A DNA stretch of 64,000 nucleotides from Streptomyces radicis (GTDB lineage: Bacteria; Actinomycetota; Actinomycetes; Streptomycetales; Streptomycetaceae). Under the pieces are notes generated by a model. The model was not told where the DNA came from, did no database searches, and saw only the letters and a list, made by a program, of their open reading frames with translations. Positions 9,705 through 18,755 of the stretch are shown in pieces (positions within the stretch are counted from its first letter, which is position 1; each line of letters begins with the position of its first letter). The position numbers were made by a program, and so were the translations under genes. Location: assembly GCF_003626575.1 (NCBI RefSeq), contig NZ_RBDY01000005.1, positions 124,001 through 188,000 of the forward strand. The letters are read 5' to 3'.

Positions 9705-11144
9705 ATGACTGTCACCGACCGAACCACCGACCGAACCACCGATCCGACCACCGTGCGCGAGGGCGCCGGGTTCCCCCGGTTCCCGCGCGGATTCTTCTTC
9801 GGCGCCGCGACCGCCAGCTACCAGATCGAGGGCGCCCACGACGTGGGCGGGCGCGGCCCTTCCATCTGGGACACCTACTGCCGCGAGCCCGGCCGCGTGG
9901 CCGAAGGGGCCACCGGCGACATCGCGTGCGACCACTACCACCGCTACCGCGAGGACGTCGCGCTGCTGCGTGAACTCGGCGTGGACAGCTACCGGTTCTC
10001 CGTCGCCTGGCCGCGCGTCCAGCCGACGGGCGCCGGGCCCGCCAACGCGGAGGGGCTCGACTTCTACGACCGGCTCGTCGACGAGCTGCTCGCCGCCGGG
10101 ATCGCCCCGGCCGCCACGCTCTACCACTGGGACCTGCCGCAGGCCCTGGAGGACCGGGGCGGCTGGCGCGTGCGGGAGACTGCGGAGCGTTTCGCCGAGT
10201 ACACGCGGCTGGTCGTCGACCGGCTCGGCGACCGCGTGGACCGCTGGATCACGCTCAACGAGCCGTTCTGCTCGGCGTTCGTCGGCTACGCCATCGGGCG
10301 GCACGCGCCGGGGGCGCGCGAGGGCCGGGGCGCGCTGGCCGCGGCGCACCACCTGCTGGTGGGGCACGGGCTCGCGGTGCGGGCGCTGCGCGAGGCGGGC
10401 GCGCGGGAGGTCGGCATCACGCTCAACCCCGACCGGCTGCTGCCCGCGACCGAGTCGCCCGCCGACCTGGCCGCGGTGCGCCGCGCCGAGACGCTGCACA
10501 ACGCGGTGTGGCTCGACCCGCTGTTCGCCGGGCGCTACCCCGAGCACGAGCGGGAGACCTGGGGCGATCTCGCCGACGGCTCCTACCGGCGGGAGGGCGA
10601 CCTGATCACGATCGCCGCCCCGTTGGACTTCGTCGGCGTCAACTACTACCGGCCGATCACCATCGCCGACGCGCCGCACCGCGCGGCCGACCCCGCGGCC
10701 CGCACGGCCGTGGACATCGGCGTCGAGGAGTCCTGGCGGCAGGACGTGCGGCGCACGACGATGGGCTGGCCCGTCGTCCCGCACACGTTCACCGATCTGC
10801 TGGTCGACCTCGGCCGGCGCTACCCGGAGCTGCCGCCGGTGATCATCACCGAGAACGGTTCGGCCGAGGACGACTCCGTCGCCGACGACGGGCAGGTCCA
10901 CGATGCCGACCGGGTCGCCTACCTCCGCGACCATCTGCACGCCCTGGCCGCGGCCGTGGACGCGGGCGTCGATGTGCGCGGGTACTACGTCTGGTCGCTC
11001 ATGGACAACTTCGAGTGGGCCTTCGGCTACGCGAAGCGCTTCGGCATCGTCCGCGTCGACTACGACACCCTCGAACGACTCCCGAAGGACAGCTATCGCT
11101 GGTACCGGGAGCTGATAGCCCACCACAAGCAGGAGTGGCAGTGA
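9705..11144 (+). CDS. GH1 beta-glucosidase
   Basis: Retaining family 1 glycoside hydrolase. FPRGFFFGAATASYQIEGA opens the catalytic barrel. The acid/base glutamate is in TLNEPF, and the nucleophile glutamate is in ITENGS. VWSLMDNFEWAFGYAKRFGIV closes the active site. No signal peptide, so it acts in the cytoplasm on sugars brought in by the upstream importer. 479 residues, full length. The N-terminus carries a 12-bp tandem repeat (TDRTTDRTTDPTT). The stop overlaps the GTG of the alpha-xylosidase by four bases. Confidence 0.95.
   Translation: MTVTDRTTDRTTDPTTVREGAGFPRFPRGFFFGAATASYQIEGAHDVGGRGPSIWDTYCREPGRVAEGATGDIACDHYHRYREDVALLRELGVDSYRFSVAWPRVQPTGAGPANAEGLDFYDRLVDELLAAGIAPAATLYHWDLPQALEDRGGWRVRETAERFAEYTRLVVDRLGDRVDRWITLNEPFCSAFVGYAIGRHAPGAREGRGALAAAHHLLVGHGLAVRALREAGAREVGITLNPDRLLPATESPADLAAVRRAETLHNAVWLDPLFAGRYPEHERETWGDLADGSYRREGDLITIAAPLDFVGVNYYRPITIADAPHRAADPAARTAVDIGVEESWRQDVRRTTMGWPVVPHTFTDLLVDLGRRYPELPPVIITENGSAEDDSVADDGQVHDADRVAYLRDHLHALAAAVDAGVDVRGYYVWSLMDNFEWAFGYAKRFGIVRVDYDTLERLPKDSYRWYRELIAHHKQEWQ
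9717..9752 (+). repeat. Three 12-bp tandem repeats in the GH1 N-terminus
   Basis: Two perfect copies of GACCGAACCACC and one variant copy follow each other directly within the first 16 codons, ahead of the conserved barrel. Confidence 0.8.
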
Positions 11145-13447
11145 AGTTCACCGACGGCTACTGGCTCATCCGCGACGGCGTCTCGGCGGCGTTCGCCAAG
11201 CAGGTCGCCGACACGACGGTCCTGGACGACCGCCTCGTCCTCCACGCGGCCGTGCGCCCCGTCGAGGTGCGCGGGCACACCCTCAACTCCCCGCTGCTCA
11301 CGGTCGAGTGCCACGCCCCGGCCGATGGCGTCATCGCGGTCAGGTCGACGCACCACGCGGGAACGGCGGAGCGCGGGCCGCGCTTCCCGCTCGCCGGGGA
11401 TCCGGGGCACCGGGCGAAGACGGCCGTGGACGGCTCGGTCGTCGAGCTGTCGAGCGGCTCGCTCACGCTGCGCGTGGACACCGCGGCGCCCTGGCGCCTC
11501 GACTTCGTCGCCGAGGGGCGCGTGCTCACCTCGGCCGGGAAGCGCGGCACGGGCTTCGTCACGACGGAGGATGGGCGGCAGCACGCGCTCGGCCAGCTCT
11601 CGCTCGGCGTGGGCGAGCTGGTGTACGGGCTCGGCGAGCGGTTCACGCCGTTCACGCGCAACGGCCAGTCCGTCGACATCTGGCAGGCGGACGGCGGCAC
11701 GGCCAGCGAACAGGCCTACAAGAACGTGCCGTTCTACCTCACCAACCGCGGCTACGGCGTCTTCGTCAACCACCCGGGCCAGGTCTCCTACGAGATCGGC
11801 TCCGAGGCGGTCGGGCAGGCGCAGTTCAGCGTCGAGGGCCAGTCGATCGAGTACCTGGTCATCCACGGGCCGACGCCCAAGGAGATCCTGGACCGCTACA
11901 CGGCGCTGACCGGCCGCCCCGCGCTCCCGCCCGCGTGGTCGTTCGGGCTCTGGCTTTCCACGTCGTTCACGACCGACTACGACGAGGCGACCGTCAGCCG
12001 CTTCGTCCAGGGCATGGCCGAGCGCGACATCCCGCTGAGCGTCTTCCACTTCGACTGCTTCTGGATGCGCGAGTACCAGTGGTGCGACTTCACCTGGGAC
12101 CCCGCGGTCTTCCCCGACCCCGAGGGCATGCTCGCCCGGCTCAAGGAGCGCGGGCTGCGCGTCTCGGTCTGGATCAACCCCTACATCGGGCAGAAGTCCC
12201 CGCTGTTCGCCGAGGCGGCGCGGCACGGCTTCCTGCTGCGCAGGCCCAACGGCGACGTGTGGCAGTGGGACATGTGGCAGGCCGGGATGGCGCTGGTGGA
12301 CTTCACCAACCCCGAGGCCAGGCGCTGGTACGCGGACAAGCTGCGGGCCCTGGCCCGGCAGGGCGTGGACTGCTTCAAGACGGACTTCGGCGAGCGGGTC
12401 CCCACGGACGTCGTCTGGTACGACGGCTCGGACCCCGAGCGGATGCACAACTACTACACGCAGCTCTACAACGAGACGGTGTTCGGCGTGCTCACCGAGC
12501 GGCGCGGGGAGGGCGAGGCGGTCCTGTTCGCGCGCTCGGCGACGGCGGGCGGGCAGAAGTTCCCGGTGCACTGGGGCGGCGACTGCGAGTCCACGTTCGA
12601 GGCGATGGCCGAGTCGCTGCGGGGCGGCCTGTCGCTGGGCCTGTCCGGGTTCGGCTTCTGGAGCCATGACATCGGCGGCTTCGAGGGCACCCCGACGCCC
12701 GCGCTGTTCAAGCGGTGGGTGCAGTTCGGGCTGCTGTCGTCGCACAGCAGGCTGCACGGCAGCAACTCCTACCGGGTCCCGTGGGACTACGACGAGGAGG
12801 CGGTGGCCGTCACCCGGGACTTCACTCGCCTCAAGCACCGGCTGATGCCCTATCTGGCGGGCGCGGCGCGCGAGGCGGCCGAGCGGGGCGCGCCGGTGAT
12901 GCGCGCGATGCTGCTCGAGTTCCCCGACGACCCCGGCTGCCACACGCTGGACCGCCAGTACATGCTGGGGTCCGACCTGCTGGTGGCGCCGGTGTTCAGC
13001 GAGGACGGCGCCGTCGACTACTACGTGCCCGAGGGGACGTGGACGCACGTGCTCACCGGCGAGCCGGTGCGCGGCGGCGGCTGGCGGCGCGGGCGGTTCG
13101 GCTTCGACAGCCTGCCGCTGCTGGCCCGCCCCGGGTCGGTGATCCCGTTCGGCGCGGCCGACGACGCGCCCGTGTACGCGTGGGCGGACGGCGTGACGCT
13201 GCGGGTGCACGCGCCCGACGAGGGCGGCGAGACCGTCACCACGGTGCCATCGCCCGACGGCGGCGAGCCGACGACGTTCACCACCCGGCGCGAGGGCGAC
13301 GCGGTGACCGTGCGCGCGGCGAACGCCCCCGGGCCGTGGCGCGTCATGCTCGCGGGTCCCGAGGGCTACGGCGAGCCGGTGGCCGTGTCGGAAGGCGGCA
13401 CGTCGCTCACGGTCCCGCTGGCCGGGTCCGCGGGGTCCGCGGGGTAA
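11141..13447 (+). CDS. GH31 alpha-xylosidase (YicI-type)
   Basis: Closely resembles YicI-type alpha-xylosidases. The nucleophile aspartate lies in KTDFGERVPTDV, followed by the tell-tale WYDGSDPERMHNYYTQLYN; the acid/base aspartate is in HWGGDCESTF. The N-terminal beta-sandwich, catalytic barrel and C-terminal beta domains together make about 768 residues. It starts with a GTG that overlaps the GH1 stop by four bases. Alpha-xylosidase plus beta-glucosidase removes the alternating xylose and glucose units of xyloglucan oligosaccharides, so this cassette likely handles isoprimeverose-type sugars. A plain alpha-glucosidase role is less likely because of the YicI-type motif block. Confidence 0.92.
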   Translation: MKFTDGYWLIRDGVSAAFAKQVADTTVLDDRLVLHAAVRPVEVRGHTLNSPLLTVECHAPADGVIAVRSTHHAGTAERGPRFPLAGDPGHRAKTAVDGSVVELSSGSLTLRVDTAAPWRLDFVAEGRVLTSAGKRGTGFVTTEDGRQHALGQLSLGVGELVYGLGERFTPFTRNGQSVDIWQADGGTASEQAYKNVPFYLTNRGYGVFVNHPGQVSYEIGSEAVGQAQFSVEGQSIEYLVIHGPTPKEILDRYTALTGRPALPPAWSFGLWLSTSFTTDYDEATVSRFVQGMAERDIPLSVFHFDCFWMREYQWCDFTWDPAVFPDPEGMLARLKERGLRVSVWINPYIGQKSPLFAEAARHGFLLRRPNGDVWQWDMWQAGMALVDFTNPEARRWYADKLRALARQGVDCFKTDFGERVPTDVVWYDGSDPERMHNYYTQLYNETVFGVLTERRGEGEAVLFARSATAGGQKFPVHWGGDCESTFEAMAESLRGGLSLGLSGFGFWSHDIGGFEGTPTPALFKRWVQFGLLSSHSRLHGSNSYRVPWDYDEEAVAVTRDFTRLKHRLMPYLAGAAREAAERGAPVMRAMLLEFPDDPGCHTLDRQYMLGSDLLVAPVFSEDGAVDYYVPEGTWTHVLTGEPVRGGGWRRGRFGFDSLPLLARPGSVIPFGAADDAPVYAWADGVTLRVHAPDEGGETVTTVPSPDGGEPTTFTTRREGDAVTVRAANAPGPWRVMLAGPEGYGEPVAVSEGGTSLTVPLAGSAGSAG

Positions 13448-13956
13448 CGCCCCTGGCCGTCGCTGTCGATCTTGGCCAGGAGGGCGGGGGTCCAGCGGCG
13501 GCCGTAGGCGGCCCTGAGGGACGCCAGGCGCCAGTCGGCGCCCGTGACCCTGCCCCGGCACAGGGCGCTCCCGCAGCGGCACTCCATCGACCACGCCTCC
13601 ACGCCGGTCATGGTGGCGTAGTCCGAGGTCAGCTCCTCGCCCTCGGCGATGGCGCGGCGGGCCTCGAGGGTCACGGCGTCCCGGTGCCACAGGTTGGGGT
13701 CGCACGCGTGGTTGCCCAGGCTCGCGGGGTGCTCGGGGTCGGTGACCATGTGCAGCCCCGGGGCCACGGTGAAGCTGCTCGGCGGGGAGGTCGCGGCCAG
13801 CTCGGCGTCGTCGATCAGCGGCCCGCCCAGCCGCGCCACGACCTCGCCCTCCGCGATGGGGGCGGTGGCGAACAGGCCACGGCCCTGGATCGGTGAGCCG
13901 CGCACCTCGGCGCGCGGGGTCAGCCAGCACTCGGTCGGCGGATCGACGGCGTCCAC
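13366..13956 (-). CDS. SET-domain protein
   Basis: 196 residues on the minus strand from a GTG. The order of motifs is that of a SET methyltransferase domain: RGSPIQGRGLFATAPIAEGE (SET-I start), SLGNHACDPNLWH for the NHxCxPN SAM/active-site knot, EGEELTSDYA for the ELTxDY motif, and a post-SET cysteine cluster CRCGSALCRG. Bacterial SET proteins methylate protein lysines in a few studied cases; the target here is unknown. The 3' end overlaps the end of the alpha-xylosidase gene antiparallel by about 80 bp. The tail after the post-SET cluster is low complexity. Confidence 0.87.
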   Translation of the reverse strand: MDAVDPPTECWLTPRAEVRGSPIQGRGLFATAPIAEGEVVARLGGPLIDDAELAATSPPSSFTVAPGLHMVTDPEHPASLGNHACDPNLWHRDAVTLEARRAIAEGEELTSDYATMTGVEAWSMECRCGSALCRGRVTGADWRLASLRAAYGRRWTPALLAKIDSDGQGRYPADPADPASGTVSDVPPSDTATGSP

Positions 13957-14021
13957 GCGGTGACGCTACCCGCGTTTCACCGGCCGACGCCCGGGCACTC
14001 GGCGCCGCGAGGTGGTGCAGC

Positions 14022-14249
14022 ATGCCTGAACCGGGCAGCAAGAAGTACGACATTCACCGCGCCCATGGGCGCAAGGCCGCCGAGGACCAGGGCGTTCCCG
14101 ACCGGCACGCCAACGCGGAGGCCAAGAAGTCCCTGGAAGAGGACCCCAAGTGGCGCCCGAGCGGGCCCCGCACCGAGCGCGGGCGCGGGCCGCTGTCCGA
14201 GCGCGCCGAGCGGGAGGCGTTCAGGGACCTCAGGCCGGAGACGGACTGA
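14022..14249 (+). CDS. Small conserved-looking hydrophilic protein of unknown function
   Basis: 75 residues starting MPEPGSKKYDIHRAHGRKA, very rich in charged residues and with no hydrophobic core, so probably disordered or nucleic-acid associated. GAGGTGG lies upstream at a sensible distance from the ATG. The codon pattern is typical of the genome. It is followed at 37 bp by the HhH-GPD gene on the same strand, so the two may be one transcript. I do not recognise a named family. Confidence 0.65.
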   Translation: MPEPGSKKYDIHRAHGRKAAEDQGVPDRHANAEAKKSLEEDPKWRPSGPRTERGRGPLSERAEREAFRDLRPETD

Positions 14250-14286
14250 GCCGCCGGGCCTGACGGACTCCCTGGAGGTGATCGGC

Positions 14287-14946
14287 ATGAGCGAGCGGAC
14301 GGAGAGGACGGCGCGGGCCCTGCTCGAACGCTGTGGGGAGACCTACGCCGAGCAGGCGGGCATCCGCCTGCGGAACACACCCGCGCCGCTGTACCAGGCG
14401 CTCGTCCTGGCGCATCTGCTCTCGGCGCGCATCCGCGCCGATGTGGCGGTGGCCGCGGCGCGCGCGCTGTTCGACGCGGGGATGACGACCCCGCGGCACA
14501 TGGCGGACGCCACGTGGCAGCAGCGGGTGGACGCGCTGGGCGTGGGCGGCTACCGCCGCTACGACGAGCGCACCGCGCGCCAGCTGGGGGACGGCGCCGA
14601 GCTGGCGCTGCGCGAGTACGGGGGCGACGTGCGCGGGCTGCGGGGCGACGACGTGGCCGAGCGGCTGCGGGCGTTCCCCGGGATCGGCCCGATGGGCGTG
14701 GACATCTTCCTGCGGGAGGCCCAGGCCGTGTGGCCCGAGCACGTCCCCTACATCGACGGCAAGGCGCAGGACGGCGCCGAGCGCGTGGGCCTGCCGCGCT
14801 CCCCAGGGGCGCTGGGCGGGCTGGTCGAGGATCGCGAGGTGCCGAGGCTGACCGCGGGCCTGGTGCGCGTCGCGCTCGACAAGGACCTCGCCCATGAGGT
14901 CAGGGAGCGGGCCGCGGGACGTCAGCCGGGGAAGCCGAGGCCGTAG
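14287..14946 (+). CDS. HhH-GPD-type DNA repair-like protein
   Basis: 219 residues of mostly helical sequence. It carries a helix-hairpin-helix core, LRAFPGIGPMGVDIFLREAQ, as in endonuclease III-like glycosylases, and the fold resembles the HhH-GPD superfamily. The catalytic lysine of bifunctional enzymes (LPGVGxxxA...K) and the C-terminal Fe-S cysteines are absent, so it may be a monofunctional or non-catalytic relative. The last 25 bases overlap the end of the opposing lactonase gene. Confidence 0.72.
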   Translation: MSERTERTARALLERCGETYAEQAGIRLRNTPAPLYQALVLAHLLSARIRADVAVAAARALFDAGMTTPRHMADATWQQRVDALGVGGYRRYDERTARQLGDGAELALREYGGDVRGLRGDDVAERLRAFPGIGPMGVDIFLREAQAVWPEHVPYIDGKAQDGAERVGLPRSPGALGGLVEDREVPRLTAGLVRVALDKDLAHEVRERAAGRQPGKPRP

Positions 14947-15782
14947 ACGCGCGAGGCCGTCCGGCCGAAGACGGCGGCGCGCTCGTTGGCGTTCAGCTGG
15001 GACGTGAGCGCGCGGGCCAGCGTCAGCACCTCGTCGTAGCGCGCGGCGAGGGTGCACACCGGCCAGTCCGAGCCGAACATCAGCCGGTCGGGGCCGAACG
15101 CGCCGATCACCGTGTCCGCGTAGGGGCGCAGCCCCTCGGTGGTCCAGGACGCCCAGTCGGCCTCGGTGACCATGCCGGAGAGCTTGCAGAACGTGTTGGG
15201 CAGCGCGGCGAGGCGGGCGATGTCCCCGGCCCATGACCCGATCTCGCCCGAGGCGATCGGCGGCTTGGCCAGGTGGTCGAGGACAAAGGTCACCTCGGGC
15301 AGCAGGGCGGCGACCTCGACGGCCGCGGGCAGCTGGTGGGGCAGGACAAGCAGGTCGTAGACGAGCCCGGCGGCGCCCACGGCGAGCAGCCCGCGCCGCA
15401 CGTCGTCGCGCAGCAGCCAGCGGGGGTCGGGCTCGCCCTGGACCTGGTGGCGGATGCCGGTCAGCAGCCCGCCGCCGGGCGCGTCGACGAGGGCAGCCAG
15501 CGCGTCGGCCACGCCGGGGTCGGTCAGGTCGGTCCAGCCCACGACCCCGGCGATCAGGTCGGACGAGGCGGCGACGGCGAGCAGCTCGGGCGTCTCGTCC
15601 GGCACCGTCACCGTCTGCACGACGACGGTGGCCGTCACGCCCGCGGCGCGCGCCTCGGCGTCGAGGTCGGCCACGGTGAAGTCCCGGCGGATGGGCGCCA
15701 TGGCCTCCCCGGTGATCCAGTCCTGGTCGCGGACGGCGAGGTCCCACAGGTGGTGGTGGGCGTCGATGACGGGGGCGGTCAT
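14922..15782 (-). CDS. Amidohydrolase 2 family, likely L-fuconolactonase
   Basis: Metal-dependent TIM-barrel hydrolase. The N-terminal metal motif is VIDAHHHLWD, with further ligands in FVLDHLAKP and the closing LMFGSDWPVC. Relatives of this length (286 residues) open L-fucono- or L-rhamnono-1,4-lactone. It lies directly after L-fuconate dehydratase on the same strand, which favours L-fuconolactonase in the oxidative L-fucose route. The ATG at 15782 has GGAGGAG just upstream. Confidence 0.85.
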   Translation of the reverse strand: MTAPVIDAHHHLWDLAVRDQDWITGEAMAPIRRDFTVADLDAEARAAGVTATVVVQTVTVPDETPELLAVAASSDLIAGVVGWTDLTDPGVADALAALVDAPGGGLLTGIRHQVQGEPDPRWLLRDDVRRGLLAVGAAGLVYDLLVLPHQLPAAVEVAALLPEVTFVLDHLAKPPIASGEIGSWAGDIARLAALPNTFCKLSGMVTEADWASWTTEGLRPYADTVIGAFGPDRLMFGSDWPVCTLAARYDEVLTLARALTSQLNANERAAVFGRTASRVYGLGFPG

Positions 15783-15814
15783 AGCTCCTCCGGAACTCAT
15801 TTCTCCTCCGGGAC

Positions 15815-15913
15815 TCATATCGCCTCAGGAACGGGGACGTCGGCGGGCACCGGACGTGCGGCGCGGGGCTCGTCCCCGGGGCCGCCGCCGCGGGCGTGAC
15901 CCGGGTCGTTCAC
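15815..15913 (-). CDS. Possible 32-residue coupled ORF between fuconate dehydratase and lactonase
   Basis: A GTG overlaps the dehydratase stop by four bases (GTGA) and the frame runs 32 codons to a TGA 32 bp before the lactonase start. The product is proline/alanine/glycine rich and matches nothing I know. It may be a translated spacer that couples the two genes, or a remnant of a lost gene. Existence is suggested only by the overlap geometry. Confidence 0.3.
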   Translation of the reverse strand: MNDPGHARGGGPGDEPRAARPVPADVPVPEAI

Positions 15914-17250
15914 GTGCCCGGCACCTCCCGCGGCGCCAGCTCGGCGGCCCAGAACTCGCCGTCGGGATAGGCATATTCGGCGAGGGTCGTGGGGCGCATC
16001 GCGGCGGAGAAGCCGGGGGTGCTCGGCGCCTGGTACCGGCCGCTGACGACCCGGGCGGGGTCGAGGAAGTGCTCGTGCAGGTGGTCGACATACTCGAGGA
16101 CGCGGCCCTCGGTGGTGCCGCTGAGGGCGACCTGGTCGAACATCGCCAGGTGCTGCACCAGCTCGCACAGACCGACGCCCCCGGCGTGCGGGCAGACGGG
16201 CACGCCGTGCTTGGCGGCGAGCAGGAGGATGGCGAGGTTGTCGTTGACCCCGGCGACGCGTGCGGCGTCGAGCTGCACGATGTCGATCGCGCGGGCCTGG
16301 AGGAGCTGCTTGACGATCACTCGGTTCGGCGCGTGCTCGCCCGTGGCCACCTTGACGGGGGCGACGGCCTCGCGGATCGCGGCGTGCCCGAGGACGTCGT
16401 CGGGGCTCGTGGGCTCCTCGATCCAGTAGGGGTCGAACTCGCGCAGGGCGTTGACCCAGGCGATGGCGTCGTCGACGTCCCAGCGCTGATTGGCGTCGAT
16501 GGCGATGCGCACGTCGGGGCCCACGGCGGCGCGGGCCACGCGCAGCCTGCGGATGTCGTCGTCGATGTCGGCGCCGACCTTGAGCTTGATCTGCGGAAAC
16601 CCCTCGGCGACGGCCCGCTCGGCCAGCCGGGTGAGCTTGGCGTCGGAGTATCCGAGCCAGCCGGGCGACGCGGAGTACGCGGGGTAGCCGTGGGCGCGCA
16701 GCTCGGCGGCGCGCTCGGCGGAGCCCTCCTTGCCGCGGCGCAGCAGGTCGAGCGCCTCGGCGGGGGTGAGGGCGTCGGTCAGGTAGCGGAAGTCGACCTG
16801 GGAGAGCAGCCACTCGGGGTCGGCGTCGGCGAGCAGCCGCCACAGCGGCTTGCCGGCGCGCCGGGCGGCCAGGTCCCACGCGGCGTTCACCACGGCGCCG
16901 ATGGCCATGTGCATCACGCCCTTCTCGGGGCCGAGCCAGCGCAGCTGGCTGTCCCCGGTCAGGTCGCGGTAGAGCGTGCCGGGGTCGGCGGCGAGCTCGT
17001 CGGCGTCCCGGCCGACCACATAGGGGGCGAGCGCGCGGATGGCGGCCACCTGCACGTCGTTCCCGCGCCCGATGGTGAACGCGAGGCCATGGCCGTCCGG
17101 CTCGCCGTCCGCCGAGGTGTGGAGGGTGACATAGGCCGCGGAGTGGTCGGGGTCGGGGCTCATCGCGTCGGAGCCGTCCAGCTCCCGCGAGGTGGGGAAC
17201 CGGATGTCATGCGTCTCGATGGCGGTGATCCGCGCGGAGCGTGGCGGCAT
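15910..17250 (-). CDS. L-fuconate dehydratase
   Basis: Enolase-superfamily enzyme, 446 residues, which removes water from L-fuconate to give 2-keto-3-deoxy-L-fuconate. The start [20 protein letters not shown] and the [14 protein letters not shown] stretch are typical of this subgroup. The catalytic KLK motif appears as IKLKVG, the first metal ligands in [11 protein letters not shown], then [10 protein letters not shown], and the catalytic histidine in CPHAGGVGL. Together with the adjoining lactonase it covers two steps of L-fucose breakdown; the dehydrogenase and aldolase are not in this window. Confidence 0.92.
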   Translation of the reverse strand: MPPRSARITAIETHDIRFPTSRELDGSDAMSPDPDHSAAYVTLHTSADGEPDGHGLAFTIGRGNDVQVAAIRALAPYVVGRDADELAADPGTLYRDLTGDSQLRWLGPEKGVMHMAIGAVVNAAWDLAARRAGKPLWRLLADADPEWLLSQVDFRYLTDALTPAEALDLLRRGKEGSAERAAELRAHGYPAYSASPGWLGYSDAKLTRLAERAVAEGFPQIKLKVGADIDDDIRRLRVARAAVGPDVRIAIDANQRWDVDDAIAWVNALREFDPYWIEEPTSPDDVLGHAAIREAVAPVKVATGEHAPNRVIVKQLLQARAIDIVQLDAARVAGVNDNLAILLLAAKHGVPVCPHAGGVGLCELVQHLAMFDQVALSGTTEGRVLEYVDHLHEHFLDPARVVSGRYQAPSTPGFSAAMRPTTLAEYAYPDGEFWAAELAPREVPGT

Positions 17251-17378
17251 GAACGGACCTTCCAGGGGGGACGGCGCTCTGCGGGCACCCTAAAGCCGCA
17301 CGTGACCCCCCACAAGTAAACAGACGGCCCCGGTGGGGCATGGCCCCCGCCGCCAGACCGACCCGCCGGGGCGACCGC

Positions 17379-18566
17379 TCAGCCGTCCGCCGGGCGGGCG
17401 TTGAGCGAGGGGTCGGGGGTGCGGGCGCCGGGCGCGGGGCGGACGGCGACCGACTCCCACCACGAGCTGACCGGCAGCCCGGCCGCGGGCTCGAACGACT
17501 CCCCTGGCCTGGGCACCGCCACCGTGACATCGACCGCCTTGGCCTCGGCCACCGTGCGCTCGGCGGGCTCGTCCCACGGGTGCATCGCGAGGTTGAACGT
17601 GCCCCAGTGGATCGGCAGCAGCACGCCGTGCGGGGCGCCGCCCGAGACATCGAGGTGCGCGCGCACGCCCTCCTCAGGCGTCATGTGGATGTCCGGCCAG
17701 TACGCGCTGCTGTAGGCGCCTATCTGGACCATGGTGGCGTCGAACGGGCCATGCTCGGCGCCTATCTCGGCGAAGCCGGGGAAGTACCCGGTGTCGCCCG
17801 AGTGGTAGACACGGTGCTCGGGCCCGGCCACCACCCAGGACGCCCACAGCGTCTGCCAGCGGTCCCGCAGGCCGCGGCCGCAGAAGTGCTGCCCGGGGGT
17901 GGCGGTCAGGGTGAGCCCGCCGACGGTCGCCGACTCGTGCCAGTCCAGCTCGACGACGCGCGCCTCGGGGACGCCCCAGCGCTCCAGGTGCGCCCCGACG
18001 CCGAGCGGCACGGCGAACACGGCGTCGCCCGCGATCAGCTCCCTGATGGTGGACATGTCGAGGTGGTCGTAGTGGTCGTGGGAGATGACCACCACGTCGA
18101 GGCGCCCGAGCTCGGCGAGCGCGACCGGCACGGGGTGCAGCCGCTTGGGCCCGGCGAAGGAGAACGGGGAGCAGCGCTTGCCGAAGACCGGGTCGAACAG
18201 CACCCGGTGGCCGTCGATCTCGGCGAGCACGCTGGCGTGCCCGAGCCAGGTCAGCCGCAGGCCCGAGGCCGGGACGTCGGTCGGGGCGGCGGGGCGGGCC
18301 AGGGGCACGGGACGGGCCGGGGTCCTGCGCAGCCGCTCGCCGCGCCGGGCGAAGTCCCGCACCATGGACAGCGCGTCCCCGAACCCGGCCATGCGCACCG
18401 GCCTTTCGTTGCGGAAGGCGCCGTCGCGGTACTGCGGGGAGCGGCGGACGCGCTCGAGGCGCTCGCCCGTGGGCCTGGCCCCGAACGACGCGGGCCCCAG
18501 CCTGGCGAGCACGGAGGGGCGGGACGACTTCTCGGAGACGGGCACTCGGGACGGCGAATCGGACAC
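17379..18566 (-). CDS. Metallo-beta-lactamase fold hydrolase (NAPE-PLD / UlaG-like)
   Basis: 395 residues from a GTG that is preceded by GGAGG. The beta-lactamase fold begins at LRLTWLGHASVLAEIDGHRVLFDP; the metal motif HxHxDH is SHDHYDHLD, with later ligands in YHSGDTGYF and LLPIHWGTF. The long N-terminal arm and the family pattern match the N-acyl-phosphatidylethanolamine phospholipase D-like / L-ascorbate-6-phosphate lactonase-like group. Substrate not deducible. It is followed downstream by fuconate dehydratase with about 130 bp between, so a shared role is not implied. Confidence 0.85.
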   Translation of the reverse strand: MSDSPSRVPVSEKSSRPSVLARLGPASFGARPTGERLERVRRSPQYRDGAFRNERPVRMAGFGDALSMVRDFARRGERLRRTPARPVPLARPAAPTDVPASGLRLTWLGHASVLAEIDGHRVLFDPVFGKRCSPFSFAGPKRLHPVPVALAELGRLDVVVISHDHYDHLDMSTIRELIAGDAVFAVPLGVGAHLERWGVPEARVVELDWHESATVGGLTLTATPGQHFCGRGLRDRWQTLWASWVVAGPEHRVYHSGDTGYFPGFAEIGAEHGPFDATMVQIGAYSSAYWPDIHMTPEEGVRAHLDVSGGAPHGVLLPIHWGTFNLAMHPWDEPAERTVAEAKAVDVTVAVPRPGESFEPAAGLPVSSWWESVAVRPAPGARTPDPSLNARPADG

Positions 18567-18755
18567 GGGGACCTCCAAGAACGCGGCTGCCGCAACTCTA
18601 ATCGACCGGGGTGACAACCGGTCACCCTGCGCGAGGAGGAGAGGCGAACGGGGGTTTCCCCGGGGGTTTCTCCACCCGTGAGTGGAGGAGCACCCGCCGC
18701 GGAATCGCCCGCAGGGCCGACCCGTTCACGCCGTCGCGGCCTTACCCTGGCCGCC

